From positions 1 through 37,132 of the forward strand of contig CAZMTK010000015.1 in NCBI GenBank assembly GCA_964569245.1: 37,132 nt of DNA. Reading direction: 5' to 3'. Positions 16,815 to 24,493 of the stretch are shown in pieces. The translations under genes and the position numbers were made by a program. This DNA is from JAAYTY01 sp964569245. Its GTDB lineage: Bacteria > Fermentibacterota > Fermentibacteria > Fermentibacterales > Fermentibacteraceae. The notes under the pieces were generated by a model, which worked only from the letters and a program-made list of their open reading frames with translations, had not been told where the DNA came from and did no database searches. Within the stretch, counting starts at the first letter, position 1, and each line of letters begins with the position of its first letter.

Positions 16815-17885
16815 CTACCACTTGTTCCAGATCGTCAGCCTCACGATCGCGTCGGAATCGGGAGCTTCGAGCCCCTCCTCCTCGGGGTCACCGTAGGACA
16901 CATACTCGACATTCGGAATGAGCTGGAAGTCGGGCACCGGGGAGTAGGCGACGCCGGCTACGATGGTGTTAGTGGGGGCGAAGTCGGCCATCCGGAAGTA
17001 CTGGATTCCGTCTGCCGAGGGATTGGCATCGGCCATGTCGTACCTCGCCAGGACCTCGAGCCCGGGGCTCAGGGGAACAGCGCCGAAGAGGGAGAGAAGG
17101 TTGATGTCGAGGTCCTCCGTGTCGTCACCGTAAGCCTGCTTGTACATGGCGTACTGAAGACCGCCGTGGAAGGACGCTCCCTGGCAGCCGAGGAATCCGA
17201 GGATCGTCGAATGGGTCTGGTCCTCGTCGTTCTCCGCCTCGAAGCAGACCCCCGCCTCAGCCATCAGCCCGGGGGCTAACTGGCAGCCGGCGGTTGCGAA
17301 GATCTCCTTGCCCTCGTAGCTCTCGCTCTTGTCGCCGTTGCCGTTGCCCGCGAGAATCCTGAACCTGAAGTCGTCGATTGAGGCGTTGAGCGAGATGCCA
17401 AGATCCCTGCTGGGCTCTATCCTCTGCAGGTCCAGAATGGTCTTCTCGACGGACCTGTAGCCCCAGCAGGCTTCGGGGTTCTCGTTGATCAGGTTCCCCT
17501 GCAGGCCGAAACGCACGTTGACATCGTCGCTCAAAGACCATGTCATGTGCGCGTCCTTGACGAACGGCGCAGCCACCGCGGAGTTGCCCTGGATGTTGGA
17601 AAGAAAGTCCGTCATTCCGGCCTCGAGACGGAAGTCCATCGCGAGATTCGAAGCCAGAGACCTCTTGAACCCCATCCTCACTCTTCTGAGCTGGAAGGCG
17701 TTGTAGCCGTCTATTGCCAGCGTGTCGCCCTCCATGACGTCGCCGTCCATGTGGTGTCCGGCCATGTAGTACCAGTCCACGGCGAAATCACCGTAAATGC
17801 CGTCGGCGCGAGCCATGGTCGCCAGGACTACTCCCGCGAGCAGCAGCAGTGCGGTAGACACGAGTCTGTACAGGTGCATCTTCAT
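16815..17885 (-). CDS. outer membrane beta-barrel porin, probably phosphate uptake
   Basis: A 356-residue protein with a signal peptide (TALLLLAGVVLATMARA, cleavage about residue 27). Its barrel-like sequence of alternating hydrophobic strands includes FQLRRVRMGFKRSLASNLAMDFRLE, reminiscent of the OprO/OprP phosphate-selective porin family. The protein ends in IWNKW, with a terminal aromatic residue as expected for Bam-assembled barrels. It lies between phoR and pstS and has a Pho-box-like element upstream, so a role in taking up phosphate or phosphorylated compounds through the outer membrane is the natural inference. The ribosome site AAGGAGAG is well placed. Substrate selectivity cannot be shown from sequence, and other general porins are possible. 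Confidence 0.8.
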   Translation of the reverse strand: MKMHLYRLVSTALLLLAGVVLATMARADGIYGDFAVDWYYMAGHHMDGDVMEGDTLAIDGYNAFQLRRVRMGFKRSLASNLAMDFRLEAGMTDFLSNIQGNSAVAAPFVKDAHMTWSLSDDVNVRFGLQGNLINENPEACWGYRSVEKTILDLQRIEPSRDLGISLNASIDDFRFRILAGNGNGDKSESYEGKEIFATAGCQLAPGLMAEAGVCFEAENDEDQTHSTILGFLGCQGASFHGGLQYAMYKQAYGDDTEDLDINLLSLFGAVPLSPGLEVLARYDMADANPSADGIQYFRMADFAPTNTIVAGVAYSPVPDFQLIPNVEYVSYGDPEEEGLEAPDSDAIVRLTIWNKW

Positions 17886-17911
17886 ACTTCTCTCCTTCTT
17901 CCGGTGTTCTG

Positions 17912-17929
17912 CCCGCCCGACCGGGCGGG
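17912..17929 (-). other. GC palindrome in the porin leader
   Basis: CCCGCCCG-AC-CGGGCGGG forms an 18-bp near-perfect palindrome 27 nt upstream of the porin ATG. As RNA it would make a 7-bp GC stem with a 4-nt loop. No U-tract follows, so it is not an obvious terminator. It may be a leader hairpin or a protein-binding site. Confidence 0.45.
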
Positions 17930-17966
17930 AGGATTCACGAGGAGAGAATAGCCTTTCAGCGTTGGG

Positions 17967-17998
17967 ATTCTATGAAGCGACGGTTAAGGACAGGTTAA
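17967..17998 (-). promoter_or_regulatory. Pho-box-like direct repeat with -10 element upstream of the porin
   Basis: On the minus strand TTAACC-TGTCC-TTAACC (17998-17982) is a direct repeat with an 11-bp period, the layout of PhoB/PhoP binding sites, in which half-sites recur once per helical turn. After 9 nt comes TAGAAT (17972-17967), a five-of-six match to the -10 consensus. In Pho-activated promoters the box commonly replaces the -35 region at about this distance. The first half-site overlaps the phoR stop codon. This would give the porin and pst genes their own phosphate-starvation promoter, about 80 nt before the porin start. Function is inferred. Confidence 0.5.
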
Positions 17999-19740
17999 GA
18001 CGCCCCGCCGGCGTCCTCGTGGAGGGGAAGCCGAACCGAGAAGGTGGAGCCTCTTCCCGGTTCGCTTCTTATCGAAAGGGAGCCGCCGTGCAGCATCAGT
18101 ATGTGCTTGACGATCGCAAGTCCGAGGCCCGTTCCGCCGACCTGCCGCGAGCGAGCCTGGTCAACCACGAAGAACCTCTCACACAGCCTCGGGACTGCTT
18201 CCGGGGGGATTCCGGGCCCTGTGTCGGCCACCACTACGACGGCCTGCCCTTCCTGCTCGGCGAGCGAGACTCTCACCGCTCCCGTCTCCGTGTACTTCAC
18301 GGCATTGTCCAGCAGGTTGATGAACACCTGCTGAAGGCGGAAGACATCGCCAGCCACAGGCGGGACTTCCCCTGTCTCCAGCGACAGTTCCAGCCCCTTT
18401 TCAGCGGCGGCGTGGGAGAACAGCTCCACTGTCAGCCCCAGCACGGGGCGGAGGTCCACAGGCTGGAGGTCGAGCTGGAAGCCGGGGCTCTCGATCTGGG
18501 CAAGGGTCTGGACATCTCTCACCAGCGCTATGAGCCTGTCGGTGTTCCGAAGAATGGTCTCCAGGTATTTTCGGCCCTCGGCGTCGGTCCTCTCGAAGAG
18601 GGTTTCGGCAAAGCCCTTTATCGCCGTGAGCGGCGTGCGCAGCTCGTGCGCCACGTTCACTGCGAAGTCCCGCTTCGTCGCTGCGAGGTTCTCCATCTCG
18701 GTGACGTCCGCCATGCTCACGATCACCTGGTCCAGTCCGGGGACGGGGGCGTACGCGAATGCCCAGATCCTGCCCCCCGTCTGGACCTTGTCCTGACCCG
18801 GCTCCCCGCTTGAGAGTGCCCTTCCCAGGGCCGACAGCAGGTCGGAGCTGGAGATGACCTCTCGGTAGTCCCTGTCTTCCATCGGAACACCTGCTCCAAG
18901 GCTCCTGAAGGACCTGTTCGCAAACGCCAGCCTCCCTCCCCTTCTCAGCACTGCTATGGGCCCGTAAGCGGATTCGAGCGTGGCGCGGAACTGCGAATTC
19001 CTCTCGGACAGCTCTGAGACCAGCGAGCCGGTTCTGTCTGCAGCCTGGTTGAAACCCGATGCGAGGGAGTCGAGCTCGCTGATCCTCGACGGCTCGAGCC
19101 GGGTCGAGTAATCGCCGCCCTCGATCGCCTCGAATGCCTCGGCGAGCCTTCCGACCGGTTTGGCGATGGAGCGCGAGAAGTGCCATGCGACGAGAGCCGA
19201 GAGCGCAACTGCGACTGCTGCGAGGATCGCGATCTTCAACCCGATTCCCGACAGGACTGCCGAGAGGGTTCTGAAGGGCCTGCTGGCGCGTACGACCGCT
19301 GCAGGGTCGTCCGGCCCTCCGACCAGGACGGCGGAATAGAGCATGTCCGAATCGAGGGTCGCACTTCTGCGAATGGCCGCTCCCCTGCCGGTATTGAGTG
19401 CGGAGATGACCTCGGGCCTTGTTCTGTGGCTCTCCATGGCGGACGGGACGGCATCCGTATCGATGATGACTCTCCCTTCAGGATCCATGACGGTTATCCT
19501 GACCCCGGTCTCCGCGCTCAGGAGCCTGGCGATGCTGTCGGCCCGGGAGATGTCGCCCTCCCGCAGACTGGGCGCCAGCGCACCGCGGAGCATTGCGGCG
19601 GTTGTCGAGAGGTCTTCCATCGCCTGGTCCGCCAGCACGGGCTTCAGCCCTTCGAACAGGAGCAGGGGGGTGAGAACGCCCAGTACCGCGATGATGATCG
19701 CATAGCCTCGCAGCGAAGCCAGAAGCAGCGGCGTCTTCAT
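17995..19740 (-). CDS. phoR: PhoR-type phosphate sensor histidine kinase
   Basis: A 581-residue membrane kinase. TM1 is at about 12-30, a periplasmic or extracytoplasmic sensing region of about 130 residues follows, and TM2 is at about 166-187. Then come HAMP (188-240), a PAS domain (about 247-345), HisKA with FAVNVAHELRTPLTAIKGF (phospho-accepting His365) and a HATPase domain with N-box INLLDNAVKYT (Asn479), G1 DTGPGIP (506-512) and G2 GGTGLGLAI (535-543). The extracytoplasmic domain makes it longer than the E. coli PhoR (431 residues) and nearer the Bacillus PhoR plan. ATG overlaps the phoB stop by 4 nt. It is expected to phosphorylate PhoB when PstSCAB-PhoU signals phosphate shortage. Confidence 0.93.
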   Translation of the reverse strand: MKTPLLLASLRGYAIIIAVLGVLTPLLLFEGLKPVLADQAMEDLSTTAAMLRGALAPSLREGDISRADSIARLLSAETGVRITVMDPEGRVIIDTDAVPSAMESHRTRPEVISALNTGRGAAIRRSATLDSDMLYSAVLVGGPDDPAAVVRASRPFRTLSAVLSGIGLKIAILAAVAVALSALVAWHFSRSIAKPVGRLAEAFEAIEGGDYSTRLEPSRISELDSLASGFNQAADRTGSLVSELSERNSQFRATLESAYGPIAVLRRGGRLAFANRSFRSLGAGVPMEDRDYREVISSSDLLSALGRALSSGEPGQDKVQTGGRIWAFAYAPVPGLDQVIVSMADVTEMENLAATKRDFAVNVAHELRTPLTAIKGFAETLFERTDAEGRKYLETILRNTDRLIALVRDVQTLAQIESPGFQLDLQPVDLRPVLGLTVELFSHAAAEKGLELSLETGEVPPVAGDVFRLQQVFINLLDNAVKYTETGAVRVSLAEQEGQAVVVVADTGPGIPPEAVPRLCERFFVVDQARSRQVGGTGLGLAIVKHILMLHGGSLSIRSEPGRGSTFSVRLPLHEDAGGAS

Positions 19741-20459
19741 TCCCCGGAGACCCTGTATCCTATGCCGCGCACGCTCTGCACCAGTCTGCCTGCCTGTCCG
19801 AGCTTCGCTCTGAGATTGGTGACATGAACGTCGATGGTGCGGTCGAACACGAACTTCTCGCCCTCCCAGAGCAGTTCCAGGAGCTTCTGGCGGCTGAAGA
19901 CCCTGCCCCTGCCCTCCGCCAGCATCCGCAGCAGCCTGAACTCCGTGGCGGTGAGACTCACAGGCTCTCCAGCCACTGTGACTTCGAATCTGTCGAGGTC
20001 TATCCTCAGGATGCCCGCCAGCTCCAGCACTCCGGTCAGATCGCCGGACTGCGTCCTTCTGAGCACGGCCTTGACCCGGGCCACAAGCTCCGCAGGGGAG
20101 AACGGCTTCGGCAGATAGTCGTCCGCGCCCGCGTCGAGGCCCGATATCCTGTCGGTCTCGGAGCCCAGGGCTGTGAGCACTATCACGGGTATCCTCGCTG
20201 TACGGCTGGAGGATCGAAGGGAGGCGAGTACGTCGCGTCCATGTATGTCGGGAATCATGAGGTCCAGCACGAGGAGGTCCGGCATGCCGGCGCGCAGCGA
20301 GTCGAGGAAGGGCCTGGACCTCTCGAAAAGCATGGTCTCGTATCCTGCGCGGCGCAGATGCAGGTCCACCAGATCCAGGATGTCCCGCTCGTCGTCGATG
20401 ACGGCGACTACGTTCCTTCTTCCGGGCATCTCGCCAATAGTCATTCCGGTCTGTTTCAT
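19737..20459 (-). CDS. phoB: PhoB/PhoP response regulator (OmpR family)
   Basis: A 240-residue two-domain regulator. The receiver domain (about 17-130) has the acidic pair D22-D23, the phosphorylation site D66 in LLVLDLMIPD, T96 and K118 (LPKPF). The winged-helix DNA-binding domain (about 140-238) has LTATEFRLLRMLAEGRGRVFSRQKLLELLW and RTIDVHVTNLRAKLG, typical of PhoB/PhoP. It is coupled to phoR by an ATGA overlap and preceded by arsC. It is the probable ligand of the direct repeat upstream of the porin. Start at 20459 is uncertain: in-frame ATGs at 20444 and 20429 are alternatives, and none has a strong ribosome site. Confidence 0.93.
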   Translation of the reverse strand: MKQTGMTIGEMPGRRNVVAVIDDERDILDLVDLHLRRAGYETMLFERSRPFLDSLRAGMPDLLVLDLMIPDIHGRDVLASLRSSSRTARIPVIVLTALGSETDRISGLDAGADDYLPKPFSPAELVARVKAVLRRTQSGDLTGVLELAGILRIDLDRFEVTVAGEPVSLTATEFRLLRMLAEGRGRVFSRQKLLELLWEGEKFVFDRTIDVHVTNLRAKLGQAGRLVQSVRGIGYRVSGE

Positions 20460-20505
20460 GCCGGATTTATCGCACTGCGCAGCTTTCTGTGCAAACCCGG
20501 CCCTT

Positions 20506-20946
20506 TCATCTCCTTGCGCCGTTTCCGGCCTCTTCCACGAAGCGCACGATGTGGTCCATTATCCGGTCGCGGACCCTGCGGAAGGCCTCAAGCCTCTCCA
20601 TTTCGGTACCCGTGACGGCGGACGGATCCTCAAGGTCCCAATGGAGTCGCCGGCCGATTCCCGGGAAGACCGCGGGGCAGTTCGCCTCGGCATGCGAGCA
20701 GAGCGTGACCAGGTAGCCGAAGTGCATCCTTCCCATGTATTCCATCAGGTTCTTGGAACGCTGGCCTTCCATGCTGATACCCACCTCTTCCATTACCTTA
20801 ACGGCCAGCGGGTTGATCTCCCGGGGCTCCAGCCCGGCGCTATGCGCCTCGAACCTGTCTCCGGCATGGCTCCTCATGAACGCCTCGGCCATCTGGCTCC
20901 TGGCAGAGTTCCCGGTGCAAAGAAACAGCACCCTTGTCCTTTCCAT
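20506..20946 (-). CDS. arsC: ArsC-type arsenate reductase (low-molecular-weight phosphatase fold)
   Basis: A 146-residue protein of the thioredoxin-type arsenate reductase/LMW protein tyrosine phosphatase family. The N terminus has the P-loop LFLCTGNSARSQMAEAF (C-x5-R with the family NSARS), followed by HSAGLEPREINPLAVKVMEEVG. Further on there is VTLCSHAEANCPAVFPG, whose two cysteines match the redox pair used by the thioredoxin-coupled class, and HWDLEDPSAV, whose Asp is the general acid. It would reduce arsenate to arsenite in the cytoplasm. The ATG at 20946 has GGGAGG 7 nt upstream; the frame is open beyond it without family resemblance. It heads the phoB-phoR operon with a 46-nt gap. A phosphatase role is the alternative, but the C-x-x-x-x-x-x-C pair favours arsenate. 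Confidence 0.9.
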   Translation of the reverse strand: MERTRVLFLCTGNSARSQMAEAFMRSHAGDRFEAHSAGLEPREINPLAVKVMEEVGISMEGQRSKNLMEYMGRMHFGYLVTLCSHAEANCPAVFPGIGRRLHWDLEDPSAVTGTEMERLEAFRRVRDRIMDHIVRFVEEAGNGARR

Positions 20947-21285
20947 TCGCGCGCCTCCCTGCTGTCGGAACGCTCCTTGATACGACACGATTGTTTGATT
21001 TTCATGAAGACGACACCGGTTCGTCAGGCCGGACTGCCCACGACGGGCTGCAGCGGCGTAGCCCCGGCCATGAGCGCTTCGGGGCGACAGGGGGCATCCG
21101 CAGAAAGACGGGCGGAGCTTCCGGGACTGCTGGCCAGGGTCTCGGAAGCTTCCGGGATACTGCGGGCAAGTCGGTGAATGCTCCATCCCGAACGGCAGCG
21201 TGGAGAATCGGGCAGGGCTCAGAAGCGGCTTTGTTGAAGCCCCTCCACTGCCGGATGCGCGTTTCGGCGGGCGGGGAGGTCGCTG
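20947..21285 (-). other. intergenic region upstream of arsC
   Basis: This 339-nt gap separates the C25 protease stop from arsC and should hold the promoter of the arsC-phoBR operon. I could not find a convincing -35/-10 pair or a Pho-box repeat. The palindrome TTCATGAA lies at about 21002. An imperfect inverted repeat, GGCAGCGTGGAG (21194-21205) with CTCCACTGCC (21243-21252), encloses a small hairpin GGCTT-TGTTG-AAGCC, but no U-tract follows. No coding sequence is supported here. Confidence 0.4.
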
Positions 21286-23358
21286 TCAGCGCCCTAGGAG
21301 CACCACCCTCGAAGAAGCCTCGCCTTCAGCGCAGCGGATCGTCATTAGGTAGCAGCCGGAAGGGAGCGGGGCCCCTCCGCCTTCCGTACAATCAACTGTG
21401 ATGACGCCTTCCGTCTGGGAGCCGGGAAGATCGAATCTCCTGACCATCCTCCCCGAGATGTCGAAGACCTCGATCGAGGCTTCCATCGGGGCAGGCAGGC
21501 TCCATGCCGCGGAGAACGAGCTGGATGCCGGATTGGGAAAGGCGTTCCCGATTCGTGCGCCGGACGGTTCGGGAGGCTCCGCTCCTCCTGTGCCTGTCTG
21601 GTAGGAGAGGAACAGAGCCGCAGGATCGCCAAGGAGGTTGTTCTCCTGCAGGACCCAGTTCTGGCACGCCATCGACCCCGAGGCCTTGAACGCATCCTTC
21701 GCGGCTGCCTGCATGTCGCCGATCCTCTGGACGCCGTTCACGAACAGCATGTTCGCGAAATGGAGCTCGAGAGCCTCGGACGGACCCATCGCAGGGGGCG
21801 TGCCCCAGCCGTAGTTGGAGTTGTAGCCGACCGCGATGGCTCCTCCATAGGGCCACATCATAAGGCGCTCGGCGCTGCACCCGTTCACCGAGAGCTGTCC
21901 GGGGTTGCAGGCCATGGAGTGGAAGATCGGGAACATGCCCCAGTTGTTCATGCCGGTGTAGTTCTGGTTGGTGAACATGTTGCCGGGCTCGTAGAGCCAG
22001 TAGACGCCTGACGAGGCCCCGTGGCCCTGGGCGCTGACGTAGCTGACCCCGGTGTTGACGAGATCTATCTGGTTCGTGGGATGACCGTCCCAGTACTCGT
22101 AGAGCTTGTACTGGGTCCATCCGGGCGGGATCCTGTTCGAGATCGAGTCACAGATGAAGCTGCCCCAGTATCCGTCGGGCTCCACGTCGGGCCAGAGCCC
22201 GGCTCCGCAGAGGAGGGCGCTGGTGCGCCAGGGTCCTTCCGGGGTGCCCGTCTCGTAGAGGATGGTCTTCTCTACCTGGGTGGCCACGAGGTTCGGGTTG
22301 TCCGAGCTGAAGCGCCCCACGGCGATGTCGGAGTAGTAGTCTATCCAGTCGGTGTTCTCGCCGTAAAGGTGGTCGCCGTCGCCGTCCCACATGCGCGTGA
22401 GGTCGGAGAAGTACAGGTCCGCGGTCTCTCCCAGCAGAAGGCTGTCGGCGCCGATCCTGAGGCTCGATATCCGCTGGGTCTCGCCCCAGTCTCCCACCAG
22501 GAGCGCATACATGAGACCGTGATGAAGGAACCAGTCCTTTATGAAGTTGCGGATCTTCTCCTGAGTGTCATAGCCGGTATAGCTCGAGCAGATCCATTCC
22601 AGTGTCGCATACTGCGAGGCCATGCCCTGGGAGTTCCTGAAGTCCACAAGAGGCTGCAGAACGGGCTGCATTGCCGCCGAGCCCACCGCCACCCACTGCA
22701 CAACGTCGCTCGGCGAGTGGATCGGCGGACTGAACGCATCCAGGTCACCAGGATTGCGAACGATGTGCTCGAGGATGTCGCGGGCGATCAGGACCTGGTC
22801 CTCGGTGAGGGCGAGGCATGGGACAGCGGAGTCCGGCGAGTACTCCAGAGTCAGTGTCGCCGCCTGGACCACGGAAAGCCTTCCGGAAAGCGGATTGTAC
22901 CTGAATGGCGAGAACGCGACAGTGCCCAGGCGGAATCCGGTGCGCGTCCCGGAAGAGATCGAGATCACGGGCGACTCGGGGAACACCTCGTCGGAGAGGT
23001 AGATTTCCGCATTCCGGAGGAACGGACCGGGAAGCTCTCCGACCGGGACGATGGCGACCGGGACTATGTCGTGGAAGCCCGGCAGCTGGGTTTCCGTCTC
23101 GATCCGGAACGATGCCCCGGAGACTTCAGTCCCCTGGGGGATCACGAAGCACAGCGACACGACCGGAAGGTTCGGCTGGCCCTCTTCGAAGCCCGTTCCT
23201 CCGTCGGCGCATGTCACCATCTCGAAGGTCTCGAACGCGGACAGGCCGAACGCTCCGTCTGGAAGCCGGTAGTAGAAGGAAACGCTCCCTGCAGACGCAG
23301 CACCGGTGATGAGCGCCGGCAGCATGATCGTCGCTATCGAAGAACCGCTCTTTCTCAT
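21286..23358 (-). CDS. secreted gingipain-type (C25) cysteine protease with type IX-like sorting domain
   Basis: A 690-residue exported protease. The ATG at 23358 begins a signal peptide (SSIATIMLPALITGAASAG) with GGAGGG upstream; the frame runs on to an ATG at 23547. The propeptide-like part includes GQPNLPVVSLCFVIPQGTEVSG. The peptidase C25 domain (about 215-590) has the hallmark VAVGRFSSDNP, the catalytic His in SAQGHG (His446) and Cys in FHSMACNPGQL (Cys484), followed by LMMWPYGGAIAVGY. The C-terminal module, residues about 600-690, has GNAFPNPASSSFS, IEVFDISGRMVRR and LPSGCYLMTIRC. By family it would be an extracellular endopeptidase with Arg/Lys or unknown preference, exported by a type IX-like system. 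A second gene with the same terminal module, the RCC1-like gene, lies upstream on the same strand. Confidence 0.88.
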   Translation of the reverse strand: MRKSGSSIATIMLPALITGAASAGSVSFYYRLPDGAFGLSAFETFEMVTCADGGTGFEEGQPNLPVVSLCFVIPQGTEVSGASFRIETETQLPGFHDIVPVAIVPVGELPGPFLRNAEIYLSDEVFPESPVISISSGTRTGFRLGTVAFSPFRYNPLSGRLSVVQAATLTLEYSPDSAVPCLALTEDQVLIARDILEHIVRNPGDLDAFSPPIHSPSDVVQWVAVGSAAMQPVLQPLVDFRNSQGMASQYATLEWICSSYTGYDTQEKIRNFIKDWFLHHGLMYALLVGDWGETQRISSLRIGADSLLLGETADLYFSDLTRMWDGDGDHLYGENTDWIDYYSDIAVGRFSSDNPNLVATQVEKTILYETGTPEGPWRTSALLCGAGLWPDVEPDGYWGSFICDSISNRIPPGWTQYKLYEYWDGHPTNQIDLVNTGVSYVSAQGHGASSGVYWLYEPGNMFTNQNYTGMNNWGMFPIFHSMACNPGQLSVNGCSAERLMMWPYGGAIAVGYNSNYGWGTPPAMGPSEALELHFANMLFVNGVQRIGDMQAAAKDAFKASGSMACQNWVLQENNLLGDPAALFLSYQTGTGGAEPPEPSGARIGNAFPNPASSSFSAAWSLPAPMEASIEVFDISGRMVRRFDLPGSQTEGVITVDCTEGGGAPLPSGCYLMTIRCAEGEASSRVVLLGR

Positions 23359-23788
23359 GGTGAATGTCCCTCCGGCGGTACCTGGGGTGTCGGCGGAGCC
23401 ATCGAGGAGTTCCTGCGCGAACTGCTGCTCTGCCGCGGAATATACCGCTGGATAAAGGGTGAGACCCCTCCCTCCTGCACTGCCTGCCGGGACGGCCGTG
23501 GCCGGCCCTGATCCTCCGGAGGCTCCTTCCAGGGATTCCGGCTCCATGACCGGTGCATCCTCCTAAGCTGACGGCATGCCGTCGCTCTCCTGGATCGGCC
23601 TTCGGAAACACTCCTCCCTTCGCCACAGGTCTCCCCTTCCGGCGAAGCCGCCGGCAGATCCCCTCCTGCCGCGAATGTCGAGAGCTGACGCACCCTCCCT
23701 GAGTCTGCGACAGGTCGAAGATGCCTTCCCCGCAGGTCTTCCCGGGGGTTGAAACGCTCTCGCAGGGAGTTCTGCGAGAGGCGCCGGC
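23359..23788 (-). other. intergenic region and possible 5' extension of the C25 gene
   Basis: The C25 frame continues upstream from 23358 to an ATG at 23547, preceded by a strong TAGGAGGA (23565-23558) about 10 nt away. That would add 63 residues before what looks like the signal peptide, so I favour the internal start, although part of the extension (YPAVYSAAEQQFAQELLDGS) looks protein-like. A small leader peptide or a misplaced start are both possible. The remaining 23566-23788 holds nothing I can identify. Confidence 0.35.
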
Positions 23789-24304
23789 CTATCTTGCGAG
23801 CACGAGCCTCGCCACCGACGAGCGGCCGCACGGGCAGACGACCCTGAAGATGCAGACCCCGGAAGGAAGAGGAGTTCCGTCGGAAAGCGATCCGCACCAC
23901 TGCAGCGAGCGCCTGCCGGTCTGGAGATGGCCGACGCTTCCGCGTTCCAGCAGCCTGCCGGTGGCGTCGAAGGCCTCGATAGCGACGGGACCGGATTCAT
24001 CGATCGAGACTGAAAGAGTGACGATGTTCGAGAAGGGATTGGGCGAGGCGGACAGCGCTGTTCCGGATGGAGGGGACTCGGGTGCTTCTTCCAGAGGGGT
24101 GCAAGCGGACGCGTTCCTCAGACCGAGGCTGTGCACGGGTCCTTCGGCGACTGCGCAGAAGTCCTGGTTTGCAGGAGGGACGCTGCACTGCCGGCAATCG
24201 TTCGATCCCCAGGCTGCTATCGTTCCGTCAGCGGCTTCCGATGCCGCTCCTCCGCCCAAGATCAGGAGAACAACCGCCGCAGCGGGGGCGGCAGGCTTTC
24301 TCAT
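23789..24304 (-). CDS. small secreted RCC1-like protein with type IX-like sorting domain
   Basis: A 171-residue protein. The start at 24304 is chosen for its signal peptide (APAAAVVLLILGGGAASEA), although no clear ribosome site precedes it. Residues about 25-65, DGTIAAWGSNDCRQCSVPPA then FCAVAEGPVHSLGLRN, are a single copy of the RCC1-like unit GTIVAWGxNDxGQCNVP-FVAVAAGxxHSLGLK that normally occurs in long arrays. After one unit the sequence passes to the sorting domain: LSASPNPFSN, IEAFDATGRLLER and LPSGVCIFRVVC, to the end. It looks like a family member whose repeat array has collapsed to one unit. One unit cannot close a seven-bladed propeller, so function as it stands is doubtful; it could be a decaying gene. 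Confidence 0.65.
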   Translation of the reverse strand: MRKPAAPAAAVVLLILGGGAASEAADGTIAAWGSNDCRQCSVPPANQDFCAVAEGPVHSLGLRNASACTPLEEAPESPPSGTALSASPNPFSNIVTLSVSIDESGPVAIEAFDATGRLLERGSVGHLQTGRRSLQWCGSLSDGTPLPSGVCIFRVVCPCGRSSVARLVLAR

Positions 24305-24493
24305 TCCGGAGTTCTGGACGACGCCTCCAATCCGGACCGGGGCGGGATGCAACATCGTGAACCGGTGATGATCTCGCAGATGCGGAGCAGCAAGCGCAAC
24401 ACCGACTCCTGGCGGCCCGACGGCGGGCTCCAACGCCGCGTCTTTCGAACCTCACTCCTGTCCAGCGGGCCGAGAGCCTGTTCTCTAGTGGCT

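Noticed and set aside
17912..17929. Terminator after phoR
   Set aside because: The palindrome is strong but no U-tract follows on the minus strand, and genes on both sides belong to the same functional locus.
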